From SNAP01 sp049671745 (GTDB taxonomy: Bacteria; Bacteroidota; Bacteroidia; Bacteroidales; Marinifilaceae), in NCBI GenBank assembly GCA_049671745.1, contig JBATVL010000089.1:62001-126000 (forward strand): DNA of 64,000 nt. The letters run 5' to 3'. The notes below the pieces were generated by a model. That model searched no databases, was not told where the DNA came from, and saw only the letters and a list, made by a program, of their open reading frames with translations. A program made the position numbers and the translations under genes. Every line of letters begins with the position of its first letter. The stretch's first letter is position 1. Of the stretch, positions 25,594-35,330 are shown one piece after another.

Positions 25594-26868
25594 ATGCGCA
25601 AACCCTTTAAAAAAATGACTGCTAAGCAGTTTGCTATCATGGCTGGAGTTTTACTGACATTATCGTTGTTGGTATACATGTGTGGAGTGTCCAATAAATT
25701 TATTGGAACAGAAGATGATGAAGAAGAGATAGGAATGATTGATTCTACAGAAAGTCAACAAGTACATATGAAGTATGGTTTGTCAATAGATGATTTTCAT
25801 GTACATACTACTACTGTTAAAAGCAATCAGAATCTTTCCTCTATTCTTGATAAATATGGGGTGTCTTCTAGTAGAGTTTATGAGATATGTGAGAAAGCTA
25901 AAGATGTCTTTAATGTTAGAAAAATGCGTGCTGGACAGTCTTATTCTGTGCTTTCTTCTAAAGATAGTTTAAATACTCCTGAATACTTCATTTATGAAGA
26001 TTCTTCTTTAGAATATGTGGTTTTTGATCTGCATGATGATATGAAAGTTTATAAGGGTGAGAAAGAGGTTGAAAAGGTTAATAGATCTATTAAAGGAACT
26101 ATTGAATCTTCTCTTTGGAATGCAATGGTTGCAGCTAAAGGGAATCCACTTCTTACTATGAAATTGTCTGAGATTTACCAATGGACTATTGATTTCTTTG
26201 GTATTACTAAGGGCGATTCTTTTAAGATTTTATATGAGGAATGGTTAGTTGAAGGTAAACCTATTAATCATTTTGAAGTTAAAGCTGTGGTTCTTACTCA
26301 TGATGGTAAAGATCATTACGCATATAGATATGAACAAGATGGTAAAGATGGATTTTATGATGAGAATGGAAATAGTTTACAGAAGGCTTTCTTAAAAGCT
26401 CCTTTGAAGTTTTCTCGTATCTCTTCTAAATTTTCTAATCGTCGTTTCCATCCTGTATTTAAGATTTATAGAGCACATCATGGTGTTGATTATGCTGCTC
26501 CTACAGGAACTCCTGTTTATAGTATTGCTGATGGTAAGGTTATTAAAAAGAGATATCAAAAAGGCGGCGCCGGTAGGTATGTTAAAATAAAGCACAATAG
26601 TACATATTCTACTTGTTATATGCATTTCTCTCGTTATGCAAAAGGCATAAAAGTTGGAAGTAGAGTTAAACAAGGACAAATTGTTGGGTATGTTGGGATG
26701 TCTGGTGCTGCTACTGGTCCTCATCTTGATTTTAGAGTATACAAGAACGGAAAACCTGTTAACCCTTTGAAGATAGATTCTCCTTCTAAAACTCCTATTA
26801 ACAAAGTAAATAAAGCTGCTTATGCAGTATTGATTAATACTTTACATGAAGGATTGGTTAAGTCATAA
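25594..26868 (+). CDS. M23-family metallopeptidase (LytM-like), membrane anchored
   Basis: A probable peptidoglycan endopeptidase. I chose the ATG at 25594 over a GTG at 25558 because it directly precedes the basic-hydrophobic anchor (KQFAIMAGVLLTLSLLVYM). The 424-residue protein has a LysM-like/OapA-like middle (LSSILDKYGVSSSRVYEI) and a C-terminal LytM domain: HHGVDYAAPTGTPVYS (zinc His and Asp), YSTCYMHFSRYAKG, GATGPHLDFRV-type end. The usual HxH is HLD here, so one His is replaced by Asp. Many Bacteroidota relatives also vary at this site. It follows cstA by 50 bases and ends at a strong terminator. Confidence 0.85.
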   Translation: MRKPFKKMTAKQFAIMAGVLLTLSLLVYMCGVSNKFIGTEDDEEEIGMIDSTESQQVHMKYGLSIDDFHVHTTTVKSNQNLSSILDKYGVSSSRVYEICEKAKDVFNVRKMRAGQSYSVLSSKDSLNTPEYFIYEDSSLEYVVFDLHDDMKVYKGEKEVEKVNRSIKGTIESSLWNAMVAAKGNPLLTMKLSEIYQWTIDFFGITKGDSFKILYEEWLVEGKPINHFEVKAVVLTHDGKDHYAYRYEQDGKDGFYDENGNSLQKAFLKAPLKFSRISSKFSNRRFHPVFKIYRAHHGVDYAAPTGTPVYSIADGKVIKKRYQKGGAGRYVKIKHNSTYSTCYMHFSRYAKGIKVGSRVKQGQIVGYVGMSGAATGPHLDFRVYKNGKPVNPLKIDSPSKTPINKVNKAAYAVLINTLHEGLVKS

Positions 26869-26896
26869 TTATTGGCTTATCTGAAATTATTATAAA

Positions 26897-26928
26897 AAAA
26901 AAGGCAAACCTTAGGGTTTGCCTTTTTT
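26897..26928. terminator. Bidirectional intrinsic terminator
   Basis: AAAAAAGGCAAACC (26897-26910) pairs with GGTTTGCCTTTTTT (26915-26928), 4-base loop, between the converging M23 peptidase gene and trxA. Confidence 0.9.
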
Positions 26929-26947
26929 ATATATATGAAGCTTAGTA

Positions 26948-27265
26948 TTATAATTGAGCATCAATCTTAGCTGCTAATGCATTTTTTGCACATGCACCAA
27001 CTTGTTTGTCTACTACTTCACCACCTTTAATGATAAGGATAGTAGGTATGTTTCTAACTTTGAATTTAGCAGCAGTCTCAGGACAGCTATCTACATCAAC
27101 TTTAGCTATTACTGCTTTTCCTTCGTATTCTCCTGATAATTCCTCTATTATAGGAAGCATCATTTTACAAGGTCCACACCATTCTGCCCAAAAGTCAACT
27201 ACCACAGGTTTGTCTGACTTAAGTACTAATTCTTCGAAATTTGCATCGTTTACTATTATTGCCAT
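26948..27265 (-). CDS. trxA: Thioredoxin
   Basis: Cytoplasmic protein-disulphide reductant. The 105-residue protein (start MAIIVNDANFEE) has VDFWAEWCGPCKMM with the redox WCGPC motif at about residue 30 and the cis-proline segment NIPTILII. The frame stays open upstream into dnaE, but that extension would overlap dnaE and has no thioredoxin homology, so the ATG at 27265 is used. It is 43 bases after dnaE on the same strand. Confidence 0.95.
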   Translation of the reverse strand: MAIIVNDANFEELVLKSDKPVVVDFWAEWCGPCKMMLPIIEELSGEYEGKAVIAKVDVDSCPETAAKFKVRNIPTILIIKGGEVVDKQVGACAKNALAAKIDAQL

Positions 27266-27308
27266 CTTTATTGTATTTATGGTTAATAAATCTTTTTCAG
27301 TACGCAAT

Positions 27309-30300
27309 TTAGCTAATTTTGATTTGAATAGCATCATTATTAGCAAAATATTGCAACAGTTCGGATGAGATGTTAATTTTACATTTCTTTGAAATAAATG
27401 GTAGAGTTGAACTTCTTCCATCATAAATCATGAAGTTAACATGTATGTTTCCAGGGTTTTGTATAAAACAAGAATAAAGTTCGTTTGTTAATTCATCTGT
27501 TATCTTTGAAGAGTCTACAAGTATGTTAACATTTTTTATGAGTTGCTCTTCCATCTCTGTTAGCAAATCAATAGCATTTATCTTAAAATCAAGTTGATTC
27601 TCATCTCCCCATGATTTCTTCTGTACTTTTCCTTTTATAAAGATAGATGTGCCTATGTTAATATAGTTTTTGAAATCTATATAATCTTTTCCAAAAAGAG
27701 GTATTTCATATGTTTCTGTGAAATCTTCTATTTTGAATATTGCAAAGGGATTTCCTTTTTTTGTCATTCCCTCTCTGGCCTCTGTTATGATTCCAGCTAC
27801 CGTTATATCCTTATTTAAGAATTCGGCCATATTCTCATTTAGCTTTTTGGCTGATGTGCAAAATGAGTCTATGTATAATCTGTATTCATCCAAAGGGTGA
27901 GAGGTAAGATACATGCCTATTAACTCTTTTTCTTTGTTTGCCGTTTCTATATCTGACCATTTCCCACATTCAGGTATTATAGGATTCTCTATCTGATATT
28001 CTTCCATATCTCCAAATAGAGATAATATGCCTGAGCCGCTTTCGTTTTGTACTTTATTACCAAATTTATGTAAGGTCTCTAATATAGGTGTTACTCCATC
28101 TGGAGCATTGAAATATTGACTTCTCTTAAATCCAAAACCATCGAAACCACCAGCCATGACTAGATTCTCTATAGCCTTTTTATTTACAGCTCTTAGATTT
28201 ACTCTTTTAAAGAAATCATATACATCTTTATATGGCCCTTTATCTGTTCTTTCTTTTATTATATTCTCTACAGCCGCATCTCCAACACCTTTAATAGCTG
28301 CCATGGCAAAACGGATTTCTCCCTTTTTATTTACCATGAATTGGTCGTATGATTCATTTACATCTGGAGTTAATACGTTTAATCCCATTCGTTTACATTC
28401 GTCCATGAATATACTAACTTTCTCTATCTGAGATAGATTATGAGATAGTACAGCTGCCATAAACTCAGCAGGATAATGTGCTTTAAGAAATCCTGTTTGA
28501 TATGCTATATATGCGTAACATACAGAGTGAGACTTATTGAAGGCGTAAGAAGCAAATGCCTCCCAGTCTTTCCAAATCTTCTCTATAAGATCATCTATTG
28601 TTTTTATTTTAGTATCTCGTCCTTTTACCTTTTCTTCATAGCCTGATACGAATTCTTCATTTGCCTTACACCCATCGATAAACTGTACTTTTAGCTTATC
28701 CATTTCCTTTATTTTTTTCTTACCCATAGCTTTACGTAGGGAATCGGACATTCCTCGTGAGAAACCTCCAAGAGTACGTGATTGAAGCATTACCTGTTCT
28801 TGATATACAGTAATTCCATATGTATTATTCAAATGAGGCTCCATTAGTGGGTGATCGTAGATGATCTCTTCCTCTCCATGTTTACGCTTAATGAAGGTGG
28901 GTATATATTCCATAGGACCTGGACGATATAGAGCATTCATTGCTACTAAATCTTCGAATTTATTGGGCTTTAAGGCTCTAAGGTGTTTCTTCATTCCTGG
29001 TGATTCAAACTGAAATATACCAGTTGTTTCTCCATTAGAGAATAAGTCGAAGGTTTCTTTATCTTCTAAAGATACATTGTCTATATCTACATCTATTCCT
29101 CTTGAGAGTTTGATGTTTTTTATAGTGTCTTTTATTATTGATAGAGTTCTTAACCCAAGAAAGTCCATTTTTAGAATTCCTACCGGTTCTACAAAACGGC
29201 CATCATATTGTGTTGTAAGTAGATCATCATCTTTAGATGGTTGTACGGGTAGGTTCTCAATTAGTGGATCTCTACCAATAAGAATACCACAAGCATGCAC
29301 TCCTTGTTGGCGTACTGATCCTTCAAGAATTTCTGCAAGTTCTATTGTTTTGGCAATTAGAGGATTGTCTGATTCTTTTTCTTTTTCTAAGTCTGGATTT
29401 TCTTTATATGCTTTTGGTAAAGACATTTTTGGACCGTCTGGTATCATCTTTGCCAATCGGTTGGCTTCAGATAGATCTAACTTAAGTACACGTGCTACAT
29501 CTTTTATTGCAGATTTGGCTGCCATTGTTCCGAAAGTGATAATGTGTGCTACTTTGTCTTTTCCGTATTTCTCTGTTACCCAGTCTAAAACTTGCTGACG
29601 ACCTATATCATCAAAGTCAATATCAATATCTGGCATAGATATACGATCTGGATTTAAGAATCTCTCAAATAGTAGATCGTATTTTATTGGGTCTATACTT
29701 GTTATTCCTGTACAATAAGCAACAGCTGAACCTGCTGCTGAACCACGACCTGGTCCAACAACAACTCCCATATCTCTTCCTGCTTGTATAAAATCTTGTA
29801 CAATAAGAAAATATCCAGGGAATCCCATATTTTTTATTGTTGCAAGCTCAAAGTCAATTCTTTCTAAAACATCCTCTGGAATAGGATTACCATATCTAGG
29901 TTTTGCTCCTTCGTAAGTTAAGTGTTTTAAATATTCATCCTCATCAGAGAAACCATCAGGTAGAGGAAAATCTGGCATAATTGGATCGTGATCTAGTTCG
30001 TAGAACTCTACCTTGTCAACTATCTCTTGTGTGTTTCTTATTGCCTCTGGCACGTCTTTAAATAGCTCATTCATCTCTTCTTGAGTCTTGAACCATTCTT
30101 GTCGAGTATAGCGCATTCTTGTTGGATCGTCTACATCTCTACCTGTATTTAGGCAGATAAGTAAATCATGAGCCTCAGCATCTTCTTTGTTTAAGAAATG
30201 TACATCATTTGTAGCTATTACTTTTATATCTAACCTCTTAGAAATATCCATTATTGCTTGATTGCAAATAATCTGGTTGTCGTAGATATTCTTATCCATA

Positions 30301-30848
30301 TCTGCGTTACCTGATGGATGACGCATTATTTCAAGATAATAATCATCTCCAAATACATTTTTGTACCACATTGCTGATTCTTCAGCTTCTGTAACATGAC
30401 CTTTCATTATTTTTTGAGGAACTTCTCCTCCTAGACATGCAGAGGAGATTATTAAACCTTCTTTATATTGCTCAAGTATTTCTTTGTCTACTCTAGGTTT
30501 ATAGTAATATCCCTCTATATACGAAAGTGAGCAAAGTTTTACTAAGTTGTGGTAACCTATTTCGTTTTTTGCTAGAATGATAAGATGCTCTCCTGAACGG
30601 TCTTCTCTTACTTTTTTATCATGTCTTGAGGTTCTTGATACATATGCTTCTATACCTAGTACCGCTTTTATATTATATTTTTTTGCTGTGTCAAAAAACA
30701 ACTTTATTCCAAACATATTTCCATGATCAGTTAGAGATACGGCTGACATATTATTTTCTGATGCTTTATTTAGCATCTTTTCAATATTTGTAGCCCCATC
30801 TAGTATGGAAAATTGTGAGTGAACATGGAAATGTGTAAATGGAATCAT
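27309..30848 (-). CDS. dnaE: DNA polymerase III alpha subunit
   Basis: Catalytic subunit of the replicative polymerase. The 1179-residue protein has an N-terminal PHP domain (FTHFHVHSQFSILDGA), the polymerase palm with VGPGRGSAAGSAVAYC and the catalytic Asps in MPDIDIDFDD (about residue 400), the fingers motif YNKSHSVCYAYIAYQTG-like FNKSHSVCYAYIAYQ, and a C-terminal OB domain (ITVAGIITEAREGMTKKGNPFAIF). Length is close to E. coli DnaE. It lies 1 base after purN and before trxA, a likely operon. Confidence 0.97.
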   Translation of the reverse strand: MIPFTHFHVHSQFSILDGATNIEKMLNKASENNMSAVSLTDHGNMFGIKLFFDTAKKYNIKAVLGIEAYVSRTSRHDKKVREDRSGEHLIILAKNEIGYHNLVKLCSLSYIEGYYYKPRVDKEILEQYKEGLIISSACLGGEVPQKIMKGHVTEAEESAMWYKNVFGDDYYLEIMRHPSGNADMDKNIYDNQIICNQAIMDISKRLDIKVIATNDVHFLNKEDAEAHDLLICLNTGRDVDDPTRMRYTRQEWFKTQEEMNELFKDVPEAIRNTQEIVDKVEFYELDHDPIMPDFPLPDGFSDEDEYLKHLTYEGAKPRYGNPIPEDVLERIDFELATIKNMGFPGYFLIVQDFIQAGRDMGVVVGPGRGSAAGSAVAYCTGITSIDPIKYDLLFERFLNPDRISMPDIDIDFDDIGRQQVLDWVTEKYGKDKVAHIITFGTMAAKSAIKDVARVLKLDLSEANRLAKMIPDGPKMSLPKAYKENPDLEKEKESDNPLIAKTIELAEILEGSVRQQGVHACGILIGRDPLIENLPVQPSKDDDLLTTQYDGRFVEPVGILKMDFLGLRTLSIIKDTIKNIKLSRGIDVDIDNVSLEDKETFDLFSNGETTGIFQFESPGMKKHLRALKPNKFEDLVAMNALYRPGPMEYIPTFIKRKHGEEEIIYDHPLMEPHLNNTYGITVYQEQVMLQSRTLGGFSRGMSDSLRKAMGKKKIKEMDKLKVQFIDGCKANEEFVSGYEEKVKGRDTKIKTIDDLIEKIWKDWEAFASYAFNKSHSVCYAYIAYQTGFLKAHYPAEFMAAVLSHNLSQIEKVSIFMDECKRMGLNVLTPDVNESYDQFMVNKKGEIRFAMAAIKGVGDAAVENIIKERTDKGPYKDVYDFFKRVNLRAVNKKAIENLVMAGGFDGFGFKRSQYFNAPDGVTPILETLHKFGNKVQNESGSGILSLFGDMEEYQIENPIIPECGKWSDIETANKEKELIGMYLTSHPLDEYRLYIDSFCTSAKKLNENMAEFLNKDITVAGIITEAREGMTKKGNPFAIFKIEDFTETYEIPLFGKDYIDFKNYINIGTSIFIKGKVQKKSWGDENQLDFKINAIDLLTEMEEQLIKNVNILVDSSKITDELTNELYSCFIQNPGNIHVNFMIYDGRSSTLPFISKKCKINISSELLQYFANNDAIQIKIS

Positions 30849-30849
30849 A

Positions 30850-31422
30850 CTATAATTGTTTTTCTATTGTTTGTTCTATAATGCGTGGAAAATTTTCTTG
30901 CTCCAATATATGAATTTTATCGGCTAATGTATCAGATGTGTCATTTTCATCTAAACTGCATTTTGCTTGGAATATTGTGTTACCCTCGTCGTAATTCTCA
31001 TTTACAAAGTGAATTGTGATTCCCGATTCTTTTTCTTTATTATCTATTACTGCTTTGTGTACTTTTGATCCATACATTCCTTTTCCTCCATAATTTGGTA
31101 ATAGGGCTGGATGTATGTTAATTATTCTATTTGGATATAATTTAACTAATTCATTTGGAATTAGCCATAAAAATCCTGCCAAAATAATGTAGTCTATTTT
31201 CTTGTCCTTTAGTAATTCAATTATACTGTTATTCTCATAAAAATCTTCTCTATTAAATATTTTAAATGGTATTTCTAAGTGTTTTGCTCTCTCAATTGCA
31301 TAAGCTTTAGGATTATTGCAAAACAAATATTCTACAGAGATTCTTGTGTTATTCTCGAAATATCTTGCTATGTTTTCGGCGTTAGATCCTGATCCTGAGG
31401 CAAATATCGCTATTTTTTTCAT
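30850..31422 (-). CDS. purN: Phosphoribosylglycinamide formyltransferase
   Basis: Adds a formyl group from 10-formyltetrahydrofolate to glycinamide ribonucleotide in purine synthesis. The 190-residue protein has IFASGSGSNAENIARY at the N terminus, the catalytic Asn and His in INIHPALLPNYGGKGMYG (about residue 105), SGITIHFVNENYDEG (catalytic Asp region). Length is normal. It ends one base before dnaE starts, so the two are translationally close. Confidence 0.95.
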   Translation of the reverse strand: MKKIAIFASGSGSNAENIARYFENNTRISVEYLFCNNPKAYAIERAKHLEIPFKIFNREDFYENNSIIELLKDKKIDYIILAGFLWLIPNELVKLYPNRIINIHPALLPNYGGKGMYGSKVHKAVIDNKEKESGITIHFVNENYDEGNTIFQAKCSLDENDTSDTLADKIHILEQENFPRIIEQTIEKQL

Positions 31423-31507
31423 TTCGTTATAGTGTTGGTTAATAAGATTGTAAAAGTATAAAAACTTTAAATTGGGAGAAAAAGTTTTTAAAGAAAAAAA
31501 TAAAATT

Positions 31508-31515
31508 TAACTTTG
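31508..31515 (+). promoter_or_regulatory. -7 promoter element of acpP-fabF-rnc
   Basis: TAACTTTG followed by C, an exact consensus match, with a leader of about 85 bases before acpP. Confidence 0.55.
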
Positions 31516-31606
31516 CACTGATTAGGTAAAAAAAGCACTCTCTTTTTTGAGATTTTTTTAGCTAAAGACTATGTAAATTTATTGTTAAATTAAAAATTAG
31601 AAAGTT

Positions 31607-31840
31607 ATGTCTGACATTGCAACTAGAGTAAAAGCAATAATCGTTGACAAGTTGGGTGTTGATGAAACAGAAGTTAAGAATGAAGCAAGCTTCACTAACG
31701 ACCTTGGTGCTGATTCATTGGATACTGTTGAACTAATCATGGAATTAGAGAAAGAATTCAACATCACTATTCCAGATGATCAAGCTGAAAAAATTGCTAC
31801 TGTTGGAAACGCTGTTTCTTACGTAGAAGCTAACGCATAA
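31607..31840 (+). CDS. acpP: Acyl carrier protein
   Basis: Carries growing acyl chains in fatty acid synthesis on a phosphopantetheine arm. The 77-residue acidic protein has the modification site GADSLDTVELIMELE (Ser about residue 38). First gene of an operon with fabF (24 bases downstream) and rnc. Its Ser is a substrate for a phosphopantetheinyl transferase such as the one at 1616-2275. Confidence 0.97.
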   Translation: MSDIATRVKAIIVDKLGVDETEVKNEASFTNDLGADSLDTVELIMELEKEFNITIPDDQAEKIATVGNAVSYVEANA

Positions 31841-31864
31841 GCAAATAATTAATTCAAAAAATTC

Positions 31865-33115
31865 ATGGAATTAAAACGAGTAGTTATAACTGGCCTGGGG
31901 ACTATGAACCCTATAGGCAATAACATCTCTGAGTTTTGGGACAGCCTGAAGAATGGAGTAAGCGGTGCTGCCCCTATTACTCGTTTTGATGCTTCAAAAT
32001 TTAAGACGCAATTTGCGTGTGAAGTAAAGGGATATGTAGCGACTGATCATTTCGATAGAAAAGAAGCTAGAAAACTTGATAGATTTTCTCAATTCGGTAT
32101 TATTGCCGCTAATGAGGCTGTTGGGGATTCTGGTTTAGATCTAGAAGCAGAGAACTTGAAACGCATTGGAGTTATTTGGGGAGCTGGTATTGGTGGTTTA
32201 GAAACTTTTTTCGAAGAAGACATTAACTTCGCTAAAGGTGATGGAACACCAAGATTCAACCCTTTTTATATTCCTAAGATGATTGCCAATATGGCAGGTG
32301 GCCATATTGCTATAAAACATGGTTTTAAAGGACCTAACTACACAACTGTTTCAGCTTGTGCATCTTCTTCGCATGCGATGTATGATGCTATGAACCTAAT
32401 TCGTTTAGGTAAAGCTGATGTGTTTGTTGCTGGTGGGTCTGAAGCTGCTATTACTCCTTCTGGAGTGGGTGGTTTCAATGCTATGAAAGCAATTTCATCA
32501 CGTAATGATGATCCTAAATCAGCCTCTAGACCATTTGACAAAGACAGAGATGGATTTGTAATGGCTGAAGGTGCTGGAGCATTAATATTAGAAGAGTATG
32601 AACATGCAATAAAGCGTGGAGCTAAGATCTATGCTGAACTTGCTGGAGGTGCTATTAATGATGATGCATACCATATGACAGCTCCTTCTGGAGAAGGTTC
32701 ATATGATGTTATGCTTTTAGCTTTGGAAGATGCTAATATGAAGCCTGAGGATATTGATTATATCAATGTGCACGGAACTTCTACAGGTCTTGGAGATATC
32801 TCTGAACCTGCTTCTGTCCAAAAAGCTTTTGGTGATCACGCTTATGAGTTGAATATTAGTTCAACAAAGTCTATGACTGGACACTTGCTTGGAGCAGCTG
32901 GAGCTGTCGAAGCAATTGCTTCTGTTATGGCAATGAACCATTCACTTGTGCCGCCTACAATCAACCATTTCGAATTAGATCCTGAGTTGGATTCTAAATT
33001 GAATTTCACATTCAATAAGGCTCAGGAAAGAAAGATTAATGTTGCTATGAGTAACACTTTCGGTTTTGGTGGACATAACGCGTGTATTATTTTCAAAACT
33101 TTTACAGATAAGTAA
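31865..33115 (+). CDS. fabF: 3-oxoacyl-ACP synthase II
   Basis: Condenses acyl-ACP with malonyl-ACP during fatty acid elongation. The 416-residue thiolase-fold enzyme has the nucleophile in VSACASSSHAM (Cys about residue 164), and the two catalytic histidines in NVHGTSTGLGD and KSMTGHLLGAAGA, plus the C-terminal FGFGGHNACIIF. Length is typical. Second gene of the acpP-fabF-rnc operon; rnc starts 3 bases after its stop. Confidence 0.97.
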   Translation: MELKRVVITGLGTMNPIGNNISEFWDSLKNGVSGAAPITRFDASKFKTQFACEVKGYVATDHFDRKEARKLDRFSQFGIIAANEAVGDSGLDLEAENLKRIGVIWGAGIGGLETFFEEDINFAKGDGTPRFNPFYIPKMIANMAGGHIAIKHGFKGPNYTTVSACASSSHAMYDAMNLIRLGKADVFVAGGSEAAITPSGVGGFNAMKAISSRNDDPKSASRPFDKDRDGFVMAEGAGALILEEYEHAIKRGAKIYAELAGGAINDDAYHMTAPSGEGSYDVMLLALEDANMKPEDIDYINVHGTSTGLGDISEPASVQKAFGDHAYELNISSTKSMTGHLLGAAGAVEAIASVMAMNHSLVPPTINHFELDPELDSKLNFTFNKAQERKINVAMSNTFGFGGHNACIIFKTFTDK

Positions 33116-33118
33116 TCT

Positions 33119-33838
33119 GTGAGATCTAAATTACTACAATCCATAAAACTTCGTTTTTCCTCAGGGAAGAAGTTTTATGGATTGTCTTATTCAGACCTAG
33201 GCTTTGTACCAGAGAATGAGGAGATTTTTCGTTTGGCACTTATTCACAGATCTGCATCAGTTTATAAAGATGGTTTTGCCATTAATAATGAACGACTAGA
33301 GTTTTTAGGTGATGCGGTTTTGGGAGCAATAGTTGCTGAAATGTTATATAAATTCTTCCCAAATAAAGGAGAGGGGTTTTTAACACAGCTTCGCTCGAAA
33401 ATAGTTAGTAGAGAATCTTTAAATAAGCTTGCTATTGAGTTAGGCTTAGATAAAGAAGTTATATCAAAAGCTGATTTATCGAGAAATAAACATATTTATG
33501 GTGATGTTTTTGAATCGTTTATAGGAGCAACTTATCTTGACCAAGGATATGGAGTTACAAAACAATTTATAGAACAACATATATTTCCAAATTATATTGA
33601 CATAGAAAAGTTGGTTGAACTGGATACTAACTACAAAAGTAGATTGGTTGAATGGGCACAAAAGAATAAAAAGGAATTATTCTTTGATACTAATGAATCA
33701 ATACCTCCTGTTAAAGGATGCGTATTTTTATCTCAAATATTAATAGAAGGTGATGTGTTAGGAGAAGGAAGAGGTCACTCTAAGAAGGAAGCAGAGCAGA
33801 AAGCTGCTAAAGAAGTTATCCATCATATATTGGATTAA
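33119..33838 (+). CDS. rnc: Ribonuclease III
   Basis: Double-stranded RNA endonuclease for rRNA and mRNA processing. The 239-residue protein has the signature NERLEFLGDAVLGAIV (about residue 58), the second metal site in YGDVFESFIGATYLD, and a C-terminal double-stranded-RNA-binding domain ending GRGHSKKEAEQKAAKEV. The start codon is GTG three bases after fabF. There is no ATG before the RNase III domain, which supports GTG. The N-terminal extension (RSKLLQSIKLRFSSGKK) is common in Bacteroidota. Confidence 0.94.
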   Translation: MRSKLLQSIKLRFSSGKKFYGLSYSDLGFVPENEEIFRLALIHRSASVYKDGFAINNERLEFLGDAVLGAIVAEMLYKFFPNKGEGFLTQLRSKIVSRESLNKLAIELGLDKEVISKADLSRNKHIYGDVFESFIGATYLDQGYGVTKQFIEQHIFPNYIDIEKLVELDTNYKSRLVEWAQKNKKELFFDTNESIPPVKGCVFLSQILIEGDVLGEGRGHSKKEAEQKAAKEVIHHILD

Positions 33839-33860
33839 CTTTAACCTATTTTAATATTAG

Positions 33861-33891
33861 AAAAAGGTGGATATTATATATCCACCTTTTT
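33861..33891. terminator. Bidirectional intrinsic terminator
   Basis: AAAAAGGTGGATAT (33861-33874) pairs with ATATCCACCTTTTT (33878-33891), 3-base loop, between rnc and efp. Confidence 0.9.
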
Positions 33892-33910
33892 TTAATTTAT
33901 ATAAAGAGTA

Positions 33911-34480
33911 TTAAGCTTTTACTCTTTCCATATATGAACCTGTAGTAGTATCAATTTTGATTTTGTCCTCTTGGTTAATGAAAAGAGGAACCATTACAAC
34001 TGCACCAGTCTCAACTGTAGCTTGTTTTAAAGCTGTTGATGATGCTGTGTCGCCTTTTAGCCCAGGCTCTGTATAAGTTACTTCTAATACAACACTTGGT
34101 GGAAGTTCTACGAAAAGAGGAGTCTCTGTATCTGCGTGAACAATCATATCAACATTATCACCATCTTTTAGGAATTGAGGAGCATTAATTAACTTCTCTT
34201 CAATAGCCATTTGCTCGTATGTATCAGTATGCATTAGGTTGTATCCCATGTCATCTTTATATAAGAATTGGAAAGGTCTTCTTTCTATTCTTGCAACCTC
34301 AATTCTCACTCCTGAATTGAATGTATTGTCAATTACTTTTCCAGTAACAACATTTTTTAGTTTAGTTCGCACAAAAGCTGGCCCTTTACCAGGCTTCACG
34401 TGTTGGAAAGAGACAATAGAAAATAAACCCTCCTTGAAGTGAATACATAATCCATTTTTGATGTCTGTAGTATCTGCCAT
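33911..34480 (-). CDS. efp: Elongation factor P
   Basis: Relieves ribosome stalling at polyproline stretches. The 189-residue protein has the three beta-barrel domains of EF-P. The tip segment HVKPGKGPAFVRTKLKN carries the Lys that is modified in some bacteria; no modification genes are seen here. FQFLYKDDMGYNLMHTDTYEQ marks domain II. It is the last of the dapD-to-efp group but has its own -7 element (34520-34527). Confidence 0.96.
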   Translation of the reverse strand: MADTTDIKNGLCIHFKEGLFSIVSFQHVKPGKGPAFVRTKLKNVVTGKVIDNTFNSGVRIEVARIERRPFQFLYKDDMGYNLMHTDTYEQMAIEEKLINAPQFLKDGDNVDMIVHADTETPLFVELPPSVVLEVTYTEPGLKGDTASSTALKQATVETGAVVMVPLFINQEDKIKIDTTTGSYMERVKA

Positions 34481-34519
34481 TTTTATTTTATTTATTTATT
34501 ATTAATATTTCCAGAAAAG

Positions 34520-34527
34520 CAAAAGTA
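34520..34527 (-). promoter_or_regulatory. -7 promoter element of efp
   Basis: On the minus strand TACTTTTG followed by C, an exact match, 40 bases before the efp ATG. Confidence 0.5.
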
Positions 34528-34562
34528 AATAATTCTACTAAGAAATCTTTCTTTTGAATATT

Positions 34563-35327
34563 TTATTTATTTATTACTTTAAATGAATTACTTAAGCCTC
34601 TATATGCATCTAGTTCACATACTAGAGCTCCCAACCATATCTCGAAACGTATCTTTATTGGTATTCTATTGTCGTCTGCAGAAATAAAGACTTCTATATT
34701 ATTTTCTTCTTTAAATACTCTTCCCTTTTCTACAAGTGGAGTGAATTTATAGCAAAGAATTCCTCCAAATTTAGTTTTTAAGGTTTCTTTGCCTTTGTAT
34801 AAGATCTTTGCTGTCATTTTATCTCCAGCAAAATAAGTCTGAAGATTTATGGTATCACCAATTTGCATGTTTTTTTTAAAGAGATATTTACGTGCAAAAT
34901 AGAATACAGATAAAATATCGTGCGCTTTTTTAGCAACTCTAACTGTATCCTTTTTTCTAGAGGAATAAACTGTTGAGTTTTCTCTATTAAAAATGGCTTC
35001 ATCATATCTTCTATAATTACCCTCTTTTATATTTCTTATATGCTTTATTGGTAAATCTGTATTCGGATCAATATAACTTTCATATACATCTCGGACGTTA
35101 TAAAGAGCACCTAGTATTCCTGCTGTAACGCCAATAGCTTCTGTATGTATTATTTCTTTCCCTTCTATATAAACAGTACTTACCTTTAGAGATCCCTTTC
35201 CGCCAAGAAAAAAACCGTAATTAAAATTATAGTATAGCTCTTCTCCTGTTTTATAAGGCACTTTATTTTGTGCGTTCATACTTAAAGAGAGAAAAGATAT
35301 AGTTATAAATAATAAAATACGGTTCAT
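34563..35327 (-). CDS. Exported DUF3108 protein
   Basis: A 254-residue protein with a signal peptide ending SLSMNAQ (Gln at the predicted mature start), followed by a beta-rich body with GEELYYNFNYGFFLGGKGSLKV and a C-terminal FEIWLGALVCELDAY. This matches the DUF3108 family, of unknown function in the envelope. It starts 3 bases after tsaB, so it is probably cotranscribed with the t6A genes, although a functional link is not established. Confidence 0.75.
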   Translation of the reverse strand: MNRILLFITISFLSLSMNAQNKVPYKTGEELYYNFNYGFFLGGKGSLKVSTVYIEGKEIIHTEAIGVTAGILGALYNVRDVYESYIDPNTDLPIKHIRNIKEGNYRRYDEAIFNRENSTVYSSRKKDTVRVAKKAHDILSVFYFARKYLFKKNMQIGDTINLQTYFAGDKMTAKILYKGKETLKTKFGGILCYKFTPLVEKGRVFKEENNIEVFISADDNRIPIKIRFEIWLGALVCELDAYRGLSNSFKVINK

Positions 35328-35330
35328 AGT

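Noticed and set aside
27266..27424. N-terminal extension of thioredoxin
   Set aside because: It overlaps the 3' end of dnaE and encodes no thioredoxin-like sequence; the ATG at 27265 gives the normal length.
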